Program-made: the position numbers and the translations under genes
The notes under the pieces: model-generated
What the model saw: the letters and a program-made list of their open reading frames with translations, nothing else
Database searches by the model: none
What the model was told of the DNA's origin: nothing
Part shown: piece after piece, positions 1-6,437 of the stretch
Layout of the letters: each line of letters starts with the position of its first letter
Numbering within the stretch: the stretch's first letter is position 1
Source of the DNA: Deltaproteobacteria bacterium
GTDB taxonomy: Bacteria; Desulfobacterota_D; UBA1144; Nemesobacterales; N074bin48
Length of the DNA stretch: 7,648 bases
Reading direction: 5' to 3'
Assembly: GCA_004356685.1 (NCBI GenBank)
Contig: SMWS01000061.1
Span: 1-7,648, forward strand

Positions 1-38
1 AACTATTTATCTATTTATTTTCGGGTTTAATTAAAAAA

Positions 39-2453
39 ATGCTAATCACATTAAACTGGCTGAAAGATTTTATTGAGATCAAAGAAGATCCAAATGATCT
101 GGCGGAAATTCTTACAAACGCGGGCCTCGAAGTAGAAGCTGTAAGTCCAATAGCTGCAAATTTAACAAATATTGTAGTTGCTAAGATTCTTAAGATTTCA
201 GAGCATCCCAATGCCTCAAGACTTGTTCTTTGCGATGTAACAGATGGAGACTCCGTATATAAAATTGTTTGCGGCGCAGAAAATATGAAAGAAGGTGATA
301 TTGTAGCTTTAGCGAAACCGGGGGCAGAACTACCTAAAACAGCAAAATTTTCGGAAGGAATGAAGATTGAAAAAACAAAAATCAGAGGGCAGTCATCTGC
401 CGGAATGCTATGTGCAGAAAATGAACTTGGAATTGGGGAAGATAGTGAAGGCATTTTAATTTTGAATGAAGAAAAACCCGATTTGGGCTTGACTCTTACA
501 GAAGCACTGGGGCTTGATGACTTTGTTTTTGAACTTGCTGTTACGCCCAACAGACCTGATTGTCTGAGTGTCCTCGGAGTTGCAAGGCAGCTATCAGCAG
601 TGCTGGGCAGAAAAATAAGATATCCGGAAAATAAATATGAAGTATTTAATATAGAAAGGAATCCGGGTTTAAATGTAGAAATTAAAGATAGTATTAGATG
701 TCCCAGATATGCAGGAAGATATATTGATAGTATTGAGATAAAAAGCTCTCCCAGGTGGATTAGACAAAGGCTTGAAGCCTGTGGAGTAAGGTCGATAAAT
801 AACGTTGTCGATATTACAAACTATGTCATGCTTGAATACGGGCATCCTCTTCATGCATTTGATGCAGAGTATCTTACTGGATTAAGTATAGTTGTCCGCA
901 CGGCCAGTGCCGGCGAGACTATTAATACACTTGATGAAACCCAAAGGACATTGACCCCTGAAGATTTACTTATTTGTAACTCAAATAAACCCATTGCAAT
1001 AGCCGGGGTTATGGGTGGGGAAAATTCAGAGGTTTGTGAAAAAACAAATTCGTTAGTGCTTGAATGCGCATATTTTGACCCAATCACTATCAGGAAAACA
1101 TCGAAAAGGTTAAAACTTTCAACAGAGTCATCTTACAGGTTTGAAAGGGGTCTTGACCCTAATTCTATAAGCAGGGTGATTGATAGAGCAAGCTATTTGT
1201 TGACCATATTAGCTAGTGGAAGAGTTAATGAAAAAATTGTAGATGTTTATTCAAGAACATTTAAACCACATTCGCTAAACCTAAACATTAAGAATTTGAA
1301 TTCGTCAGTAGGGATTAAGCTTAAAAAAAGTAGAGTGATCAAGATTCTAAACTCATTAGATGTAAGTGTGGAAAGTACTAAAGGGGATATCTTGGAATGC
1401 AAAGTGCCTACTTACAGGGTTGATATCACTAGGGAAATAGATTTAATAGAAGATATTGCCATAATTTATGGTTATAATTCTATTCCTTTAACTCTTCCGC
1501 AGGTTTCTGTCAAAAGCAATATTAATACTAAAACTAATTATAATTCAATAAAAGAGATCAAGAAGTTCATTGCTTCAGCAGGTTATAGCGAGGTTATAAA
1601 TTATAGTTTTCATGAACCCGGGGCGCTTGAGATGTTTTCTAAAAAGCCAAACATAAAATTGCTAAATCCCCTTACGACAGATCAATCAGCTATGAGAACG
1701 GTAATTCTCCCAAGTGTTTTAGAAAACCTAAAAAGGAATTTAAACAATCAGGCAGGAGAAGTTAAGATATTTGAAATTTCCAAGACTTATTATCAAAATA
1801 GAAATGGTATCGAAGAAAGGCAAAAATTGTGTTTGGCAGCCTCTGCAGAGCTTGAAAGTGAACTATGGGATAAAAGAAAATATGATTTCTTTGATTTGAA
1901 AAATCTCCTTGCCGGTTTAATTGCATTTTTAAAGCTGCAGGAACTGATAGATATCGAAGAGAAGTGTTCTGATATTTCATTTTTACACCCTGGAAAATCT
2001 GCTTCTATTGTGCTTGGTAAACTGCAGATTGGTTATATTGGATACCTGCACCCTGATTTATTATCTAAGCTTGATATAGATATAGATGTGGTTGTTATGG
2101 AGTTAGATCTTACTTCTTTATTGGCATCACAGAGGGGTAGAGTCGGCAAATTTACATCTATTCCTAGATATCCTTATACAAAAAGGGACTTGTCTTTAAT
2201 TGTCGATAGTAGTATAAGTGTAGGTAGAATAGTTAGAGAAATTAAACAAACAGGAAATGATTTAATAGAAGATGTTAGGATCTTCGATGTTTATAGCGAA
2301 GGTGAACTTGCCAAATCTGGGGAAAAAAGTGTTTCTGTTTCCTTAATAATCAGGTCAAAGGAAAAAACACTTACAGATGATGAAGCAAATCTTGTACAAT
2401 CTTCTATATTTGATAAACTAAGCGAAAGCTTAAATGCGCGTATGCGTTCCTGA
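39..2453 (+). CDS. pheT: Phenylalanine--tRNA ligase beta subunit
   Basis: This 804-residue protein has the full length and domain order of bacterial PheT, the large chain of the cytoplasmic alpha2-beta2 enzyme that charges tRNA-Phe with phenylalanine using ATP. An EMAPII-like tRNA-binding OB domain lies at about 40-150, including VAKILKISEHPNASRL and KIRGQSSAGMLCAENE. The segment VTPNRPDCLSVLGVARQL at 168-185 leads into the B3/B4 editing domain at about 210-390, which carries GHPLHAFDA at 268-276. The B5 domain spans about 405-480 and ends in DLIEDIAIIYGYN at 468-480. A catalytic-like core covers about 490-695, and the FDX-ACB anticodon-binding domain covers about 705-803 (SIPRYPYTKRDLSLIVD). 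The ATG at 39 gives the usual MLITLNWLKDFI start, although no clear Shine-Dalgarno precedes it. The catalytic partner pheS normally lies immediately upstream and would be outside the window. The gene is intact and its identity is close to certain. Confidence 0.98.
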   Translation: MLITLNWLKDFIEIKEDPNDLAEILTNAGLEVEAVSPIAANLTNIVVAKILKISEHPNASRLVLCDVTDGDSVYKIVCGAENMKEGDIVALAKPGAELPKTAKFSEGMKIEKTKIRGQSSAGMLCAENELGIGEDSEGILILNEEKPDLGLTLTEALGLDDFVFELAVTPNRPDCLSVLGVARQLSAVLGRKIRYPENKYEVFNIERNPGLNVEIKDSIRCPRYAGRYIDSIEIKSSPRWIRQRLEACGVRSINNVVDITNYVMLEYGHPLHAFDAEYLTGLSIVVRTASAGETINTLDETQRTLTPEDLLICNSNKPIAIAGVMGGENSEVCEKTNSLVLECAYFDPITIRKTSKRLKLSTESSYRFERGLDPNSISRVIDRASYLLTILASGRVNEKIVDVYSRTFKPHSLNLNIKNLNSSVGIKLKKSRVIKILNSLDVSVESTKGDILECKVPTYRVDITREIDLIEDIAIIYGYNSIPLTLPQVSVKSNINTKTNYNSIKEIKKFIASAGYSEVINYSFHEPGALEMFSKKPNIKLLNPLTTDQSAMRTVILPSVLENLKRNLNNQAGEVKIFEISKTYYQNRNGIEERQKLCLAASAELESELWDKRKYDFFDLKNLLAGLIAFLKLQELIDIEEKCSDISFLHPGKSASIVLGKLQIGYIGYLHPDLLSKLDIDIDVVVMELDLTSLLASQRGRVGKFTSIPRYPYTKRDLSLIVDSSISVGRIVREIKQTGNDLIEDVRIFDVYSEGELAKSGEKSVSVSLIIRSKEKTLTDDEANLVQSSIFDKLSESLNARMRS

Positions 2454-2459
2454 TTATAA

Positions 2460-2466
2460 AGAGAGG
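2460..2466 (+). promoter_or_regulatory. Ribosome binding site that decides the ihfA start
   Basis: The run AGAGAGG ends 7 nt before the ATG at 2474 but only 1 nt before the alternative in-frame GTG at 2468. This spacing favours the ATG and removes two residues (M-G) from the longer reading. Confidence 0.6.
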
Positions 2467-2473
2467 TGTGGGT

Positions 2474-2752
2474 ATGACTAAAAAAGAGCTTGGAGAAGTA
2501 CTGCATTCAAAAATAGGGTTATCCAAGAGGGAATCGTCAGAAATAGTCGAATCTTTTTTTAATAATCTTAAGGATATATTAAGTAATGGACAATCTATAA
2601 AACTACCGCGATTTGGAAGCTTTAGAACTCAGAATAGAAATGCTAGAAAAGGAAGAAACCCATCAACCGGGGAAGATATAACAATTGGTGAAAGAAAAGT
2701 AGTAGTTTTTAAATCTAGTAGATTTCTTAGGGATGCACTAAATTCTGAATGA
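2474..2752 (+). CDS. ihfA: Integration host factor alpha-type DNA-bending protein (HU/IHF family)
   Basis: The 92-residue product belongs to the HU/IHF family of dimeric nucleoid proteins that bend DNA. It opens MTKKELGEVL and has GLSKRESSEIVESFFNNLKDIL in the helical half, FGSF at 47-50, and the beta-arm signature GRNPSTGEDI at 60-69. The Pro at 63 matches the intercalating proline of the family. The resemblance is closer to IHF alpha (GLSKR, TGEDI, RRVV-like) than to HU or IHF beta. Position 20 bp behind pheT reproduces the classical pheT-ihfA order and supports the alpha call. An in-frame GTG lies at 2468, but the purine-rich AGAGAGG at 2460-2466 is 1 nt from it and 7 nt from the ATG at 2474, so the ATG is chosen. 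No ihfB partner is visible here, so a homodimeric HU-like role remains possible. Confidence 0.92.
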   Translation: MTKKELGEVLHSKIGLSKRESSEIVESFFNNLKDILSNGQSIKLPRFGSFRTQNRNARKGRNPSTGEDITIGERKVVVFKSSRFLRDALNSE

Positions 2753-2760
2753 TTTTTTAA

Positions 2761-3432
2761 ATGAGTCAGGTATCAAGTTCGGTTAAAAAAAGTTTTCTTA
2801 CGGGACTGCTGGTAATAATTCCTTTTAGTCTGACACTGTTTGTGATTTATAAGATTAGTTTGTGGGTAGTTGGCATAATAAGTTTTGTCCCTGCTAAATT
2901 TATAGAACCACTTTCAGTAATACCTAAACCGCTTTATCAATATGTAACATTTTCTATCGGACTAATCAGTGCGCTTATCATTATTGTTTTTGTTGGTATT
3001 GTTGCCAGAAACTATCTTGGTGGGAAGTTCCTGCAGTTTGGAGAAAATATTATTTCTAAAATTCCATTTGCAAGGACCATTTATTCTGCTTCCAAACAAA
3101 TAATTGAGACCGTACTTTTCAGCAGAGGCTTTAAGGGTATAAAAAGAGTAATTTTGCTGGAATTTCCAAGAAAAGGTATCTACAGTCTTGGATTTGTGAC
3201 TGGAAATGTTGTTAATAAAGTAAATAAGAATACAGATGAAACATTGCTGAGCATTTTTGTTCCCAATACCCCAAACCCTACATCAGGTTATTATCTTATG
3301 TTGCCCGAAAGGGATGTTCAAGAGGTATCTCTTTCGGTAGAAGAAGCTTTTAAGATAATAATTTCAGGTGGACTTGCATCTAAAGATTTTGAGCTTGTTA
3401 AACAAAGTAAGAAAAACGATAACCAAACATAA
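2761..3432 (+). CDS. DUF502 family inner-membrane protein
   Basis: The 223-residue product matches the DUF502 (PF04367) membrane family, whose molecular function is not established. After a short basic N-terminus (KK at 9-10) there are two hydrophobic segments. The first, at about 12-40, contains TGLLVIIPFSLTLFVIY, with the typical TGLLxxxP opening. The second, at about 63-83, ends in VGIVARN. The conserved parts that follow are LGGKFLQFGENIISKIPFARTIYSASKQ, the stretch VILLEFPRKGIYSLGFVTG at 130-148, and the family signature NTPNPTSGYYLMLP at 169-182. No signal-peptide cleavage site is evident, so both helices probably remain in the inner membrane with a cytoplasmic or periplasmic C-terminal domain. 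The gene starts 8 bp after ihfA without a clear Shine-Dalgarno, so it may depend on translational coupling. Its 3' end overlaps the start of tilS. The family assignment is confident; the role is unknown. Confidence 0.9.
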   Translation: MSQVSSSVKKSFLTGLLVIIPFSLTLFVIYKISLWVVGIISFVPAKFIEPLSVIPKPLYQYVTFSIGLISALIIIVFVGIVARNYLGGKFLQFGENIISKIPFARTIYSASKQIIETVLFSRGFKGIKRVILLEFPRKGIYSLGFVTGNVVNKVNKNTDETLLSIFVPNTPNPTSGYYLMLPERDVQEVSLSVEEAFKIIISGGLASKDFELVKQSKKNDNQT

Positions 3433-4759
3433 TCTACTTTCTCGAGGCGATACTGTGATTGTCGGAGTATCGGGAGGTGCCGATTCCATATGCCTTTTAA
3501 ACTTTCTTCTGCTGTTAAAGGAATATGAGCTCAGCATAATAGTGGCGCATGTAAATCACTCACTTCGCGGTGAAGAATCGGAGAGAGATGCAGATTTTGT
3601 AAAAAAGGTATGCAGAGACAATGGTTTAGAGTTTGAACTATTGGTTGAAAACGCATCGGCTATCAAAAAAGAAATGGGCAAATCAATCGAAGAATCTGCA
3701 AGGATAATAAGATACAGGTTTTTTGAGATTTTAACTACCAAATACGATGCACACAAAGTAGCCACAGCTCATACTGCCTGTGATCAAGTCGAAACCGTAT
3801 TTATGAGACTCATAAGGGGTAGTGGCTTAAAAGGTCTTTCCGGAATTCCTTTCTTTAGAGAGCCAAACATTGTAAGACCGCTGCTGGAAATTTCAAAAGA
3901 TGAAATCAAAGGGTTTTTAACTGAAAATAAAATCAAATGGGTTGAGGATTCTTCTAATACAGAGCAAAAATATTTTAGAAATAAGATCAGACACAAACTA
4001 ATTCCTGTCTTAAATGAATTAAATCCCAATATATCAGAAAATATTTTAAGAACCTCAGAGCAATTTACCCTTAATGATTCTTTTATTTCTGAACATACAA
4101 ATAAATTGTTTAAAAAGGTGTTTAGAAAAACTGCAGCTGGATTTTATTTAGGCAACATTAAAAAATTCAATAAAGTTCACAGATTTATCAAATTTGCCCT
4201 CATTAGAGAAGCTATACGTAGGGTTAATGAAAATCTGCTTAACATAGATTTTGATCATGTTGATTCAGCTTTAAAATTGCTGTCTTCAAAAAAGATTTCC
4301 GGTGAAGTTAACCTTCCAAATGATCTACTAATAGCCAAGAGCTATGAGGATTTTATAGTAACTCATAAGTCTAAAATCAATCCTAAATATTCTTATACAA
4401 TTGATTCATTCGGACAACACAAGTTTGAGCATGTTTCGTTTAGGATAAAAAAAGTAAAAGTCAAAAAGTTAGATTTAGGCAGCAATGTTGCATTGATTGA
4501 TCCAAAGAAATTTAAATTTCCAATTGAAATAAGAAATTTCAGACCGGGAGATAAATTCGTTCCGTTTGGGATGAAAGGCGAAAAGAAACTAAAGAATTTT
4601 TTTATCGATGAAAAAGTACCACGATATTTAAGAAAACTATTTCCACTGTTTATAATTAATGGTGAAATTGCCTGGGTAGGGGGTTTGAGAATGTCTGAGA
4701 GGTTTAAAGTAAAAGGAAAAGAATGTATTAAAATTGAATATTCCGGCAGATATATATAA
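3368..4759 (+). CDS. tilS: tRNA(Ile)-lysidine synthase
   Basis: TilS is the cytoplasmic N-type ATP-pyrophosphatase that joins lysine to C34 of tRNA-Ile(CAU), so that the tRNA reads AUA and is charged with Ile. The PP-loop VSGGADS is at 34-40. It is followed by AHVNHSLRGEESERDADFV at 60-78, ESARIIRYRFFE at 109-120, and AHTACDQVETVFMRLIRGSGLKGLSGIP at 134-161. The segment WVEDSSNTEQKYFRNKIRHKLIP at 191-213 is the typical DxSN-RN-IR stretch. A C-terminal TilS domain (RPGDKFVPFG near 392-401, LFPLFIINGEIAWVGGLRMSERF near 424-446) completes the long bacterial form. The start is uncertain: GTG at 3368 overlaps the DUF502 gene by 65 bp. TTG at 3374 has AGGTGG just upstream, and TTG at 3395 would give the family-like opening MLNKVRKTI. 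The first Asp of the usual DDQ is Cys138. Identity is very secure; the N-terminus is not. Confidence 0.96.
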   Translation: MDLHLKILSLLNKVRKTITKHNLLSRGDTVIVGVSGGADSICLLNFLLLLKEYELSIIVAHVNHSLRGEESERDADFVKKVCRDNGLEFELLVENASAIKKEMGKSIEESARIIRYRFFEILTTKYDAHKVATAHTACDQVETVFMRLIRGSGLKGLSGIPFFREPNIVRPLLEISKDEIKGFLTENKIKWVEDSSNTEQKYFRNKIRHKLIPVLNELNPNISENILRTSEQFTLNDSFISEHTNKLFKKVFRKTAAGFYLGNIKKFNKVHRFIKFALIREAIRRVNENLLNIDFDHVDSALKLLSSKKISGEVNLPNDLLIAKSYEDFIVTHKSKINPKYSYTIDSFGQHKFEHVSFRIKKVKVKKLDLGSNVALIDPKKFKFPIEIRNFRPGDKFVPFGMKGEKKLKNFFIDEKVPRYLRKLFPLFIINGEIAWVGGLRMSERFKVKGKECIKIEYSGRYI

Positions 4760-4774
4760 ATATTACATAAGAAT
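4760..4774. other. 15-bp convergent junction without visible terminator
   Basis: tilS (+) and the ROK kinase (-) end 15 bp apart. The spacer is nearly all A/T and I see no stem with a T-run for either direction. The octamer TTCCGGCA occurs at 4741-4748 and again at 4781-4788, each just inside one of the two genes. It is a direct repeat, so it does not form a hairpin. Confidence 0.5.
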
Positions 4775-5731
4775 TTATTTTTCCGGCAAAATTAAACTCG
4801 CAGCTCCTAAAATTCCGGCATCATTTTTTAATTTTGATTTGCTGATTTTGAGTTTTTGGTAGGGACCGATAAGAGTATTTTCTTTTACGGCCTTTTTTGT
4901 AGAAGGAATAAACATCTGCCAGGCATTTGCTATTCCGCCGCCGATAACAACAATTTCGACATTGAGCAGGTTTGTCAGTGAAGATATTCCTATCCCAAGG
5001 GCTTTTCCAAATTCTTCCCACAATCGTTTAGAGAAGCTGTTTCCACTTTTAGCTTCCTCGTAAAAGAGTTCGGGCAGTTTATCATGTTTTGTAGATTTGA
5101 TTTTTTCTAATAGTTTTTTGTTAATTTTATTTTCTGTAAGCCCTTTTTTTATCATATTTTTTATGCCAACAAGGGATGAATAGCTCTCCAGGCACCCCCT
5201 GTTTCCACAATTACATTTATTACCGTCAGGATAAATTTTTATGTGTCCAATCTCTCCTCCCATGCCATGTGCCCCGTTCCAGATTTCTCCATTTAATATA
5301 ATTCCCCCGCCGACGCCGGTTCCTAAAGTTATCATGATTAAAGTTTTGAAACCTAGCCCCGCTCCGAATTTATATTCTCCAAATGCTGCACAGTTGGCAT
5401 CGTTTTCTATAACAAGAGGCAGCCTGGGCTTGATTCTGGAATTTAAAACTTTTATGATTGGGTAGTTTGCAGCATTTTTTATATTGGGCGCCTGAGTTAT
5501 TATTCCTTTTTTAGAGTCGAGTATTCCCGGGATACCAATACCAATACCTGTAATTTTAAAATCAGCCCGCAGGTTATTTATTAAATCAATCAGATTATTG
5601 ATTAAATTATCAATTCCAACATTAGCTTCTGAGCTTAGACTATATTTCTTCAGGATTTTCCCTTTAGAATCAACTACCGCCCCCCGGAGATTTGTACCTC
5701 CAATATCTATACCGATTACATTTATATTCAT
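4775..5731 (-). CDS. ROK family sugar kinase, probable glucokinase
   Basis: The 318-residue protein is a complete ROK-family kinase, an actin-fold enzyme that phosphorylates a hexose with ATP in the cytoplasm. The N-terminal phosphate loop is GIDIGGTNLRGAVVD at 7-21. ENDANCAAFGEYKFGAG at 109-125 carries the expected catalytic base Asp111. LGTGVGGGI at 136-144 is the second phosphate motif. The sugar-binding and zinc region GGEIGHIKIYPDG at 158-170 has Glu160 and His163, followed by CNCGNRGCLES at 173-183 with Cys173, Cys175 and Cys180 as further zinc ligands. The C-terminal NDAGILGAASL is also typical. There is no N-terminal helix-turn-helix, so it is a kinase and not a NagC/XylR-type repressor. 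The GGEIGH motif and size fit glucokinase best; fructokinase, N-acetylmannosamine or other ROK substrates cannot be excluded. It is convergent with tilS and divergent from the TetR gene. No strong Shine-Dalgarno is seen before the ATG. Confidence 0.93.
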   Translation of the reverse strand: MNINVIGIDIGGTNLRGAVVDSKGKILKKYSLSSEANVGIDNLINNLIDLINNLRADFKITGIGIGIPGILDSKKGIITQAPNIKNAANYPIIKVLNSRIKPRLPLVIENDANCAAFGEYKFGAGLGFKTLIMITLGTGVGGGIILNGEIWNGAHGMGGEIGHIKIYPDGNKCNCGNRGCLESYSSLVGIKNMIKKGLTENKINKKLLEKIKSTKHDKLPELFYEEAKSGNSFSKRLWEEFGKALGIGISSLTNLLNVEIVVIGGGIANAWQMFIPSTKKAVKENTLIGPYQKLKISKSKLKNDAGILGAASLILPEK

Positions 5732-5772
5732 TAAAATAAAACTACACTAAATCCTGAATTAAATAAAACCTA

Positions 5773-5800
5773 TTTACAAATTTAGCTTTTAATATAAAAT
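5773..5800 (+). promoter_or_regulatory. Probable sigma70-type promoter of the tetR-CMD operon
   Basis: TTTACA at 5773-5778 (one mismatch to the -35 consensus) and TAAAAT at 5795-5800 (-10-like) are separated by 16 bp. Transcription would begin around 5806-5808, giving a leader of about 30 nt before the ATG at 5836. The region is so AT-rich that chance matches are common, so the position beside the palindrome is the main supporting argument. Confidence 0.5.
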
Positions 5801-5803
5801 GAA

Positions 5804-5815
5804 TAGTACGTACTA
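5804..5815. promoter_or_regulatory. Candidate TetR operator, perfect 12-bp palindrome
   Basis: TAGTACGTACTA is a perfect 12-bp palindrome that overlaps the predicted transcription start of the regulator gene and lies 20 bp before its ATG. A looser half-site pair, TTAG-TC-CTAA, follows at 5817-5826. TetR-family proteins usually repress from palindromes placed exactly here, in the spacer next to their own gene. Binding by the adjacent regulator is an inference; the symmetry is seen directly. Confidence 0.5.
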
Positions 5816-5835
5816 GTTAGTCCTAATTAAATACT

Positions 5836-6414
5836 ATGACAAATAAAGAGAAAATATTGCGGGTCGCTTATAAAATGATCTATCGAAATGGTTACGAGCA
5901 GACAAGCGTAGACGAAATCATAAGTAAGGCTAAAATATCAAAAAGTAATTTCTATTATCATTTCAAGAGCAAAGAAAGCCTTGGTATTGCTGTACTTGAT
6001 CTTAGAATTGAACGGTATGTAAATGAGGTAATTAATGAAACGCTTATGAACAATAAACTTACTCCGTTAAGAAGATTAGAGAGTTTTTATAATAAGGTAG
6101 TCAAGTTTCATAAAGAAAACGAATGCAAATATGGATGTCCTTTTGGTAATTTAGCTAGTGAATTGAGCAGTAAGAATCATAAGTTTAGAAAAAGACTTGC
6201 AGCATTTTTTGAGCAATGGCGCGAAAAGATTGAGTTGTGCTTGAAACACGGGATTGAAAAAAAAGAATTTTCTGACAAATTTAATCCAAAGTTATTCTCA
6301 GAAATTATACTAGCACATCTTGAAGGCGCCATTTTAATATCCAAAACTTACAAACAAATAAATCCACTAGAAAAAGGTTCAAAAGAAATTATAAAATTAT
6401 TAAAAGCCGCTTAG
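5836..6414 (+). CDS. TetR family transcriptional regulator, NemR-like C-terminal sensor domain
   Basis: This is a 192-residue TetR-family repressor. The N-terminal DNA-binding part, at about 5-50, includes KILRVAYKMIYRNGYEQTSVDEI and the helix-turn-helix end ISKAKISKSNFYYHFKSKESL. The C-terminal ligand domain contains CKYGCPFGNLASELS at 97-111 and GAILISKTYKQINPLE at 164-179. These two stretches correspond to the parts of E. coli NemR that hold redox-sensing Cys106 and Lys175. Here the equivalents are Cys101 and Lys170, also 69 residues apart (comparison with NemR from memory). Two further cysteines are Cys97 and Cys135. The ATG at 5836 has no good Shine-Dalgarno but starts a normal MTNKEKIL family N-terminus. 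The gene is divergent from the ROK kinase and 23 bp upstream of the CMD gene, its most likely target along with itself. The family call is firm; the ligand or signal is inferred. Confidence 0.93.
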   Translation: MTNKEKILRVAYKMIYRNGYEQTSVDEIISKAKISKSNFYYHFKSKESLGIAVLDLRIERYVNEVINETLMNNKLTPLRRLESFYNKVVKFHKENECKYGCPFGNLASELSSKNHKFRKRLAAFFEQWREKIELCLKHGIEKKEFSDKFNPKLFSEIILAHLEGAILISKTYKQINPLEKGSKEIIKLLKAA

Positions 6415-6424
6415 TAAAGCGAGC

Positions 6425-6430
6425 AGGAGG
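6425..6430 (+). promoter_or_regulatory. Strong ribosome binding site of the CMD gene
   Basis: A perfect AGGAGG sits 7 nt before the ATG at 6438. It is the only full-consensus Shine-Dalgarno in the window. The preceding TetR gene has almost none, so the downstream protein is probably made in larger amounts than its regulator from the same mRNA. Confidence 0.85.
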
Positions 6431-6437
6431 CAAAAAA

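Larger units (their letters stand above)
5732..5835. promoter_or_regulatory. Divergent intergenic region between ROK kinase and tetR genes
   Basis: This 104-bp, very AT-rich spacer must carry both promoters. The rightward one can be read (separate entry). For the leftward kinase gene, several weak -10-like strings exist on the minus strand (for example TTTAAT at 5763-5758), but none has a convincing -35 at normal spacing. I do not assign that promoter. Confidence 0.5.

Noticed and set aside
1..38. The 3' end of pheS
   Set aside because: Several frames give short endings before 38, but none reads like the usual PheS C-terminus, and the stretch is too short to decide.
11..550. A 179-codon open frame on the minus strand opposite the start of pheT
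   Set aside because: Serine/phenylalanine-rich translation with no family resemblance, antisense to unmistakable PheT sequence; an artefact of codon bias.
2468..2473. GTG at 2468 as the ihfA start
   Set aside because: The only Shine-Dalgarno-like run ends 1 nt before it, while the ATG at 2474 has normal spacing and gives the usual family N-terminus.
4775..5731. ROK protein as a NagC/XylR-type transcription repressor
   Set aside because: The protein begins directly with the phosphate loop at residue 7 and has no N-terminal helix-turn-helix; all kinase motifs are present.
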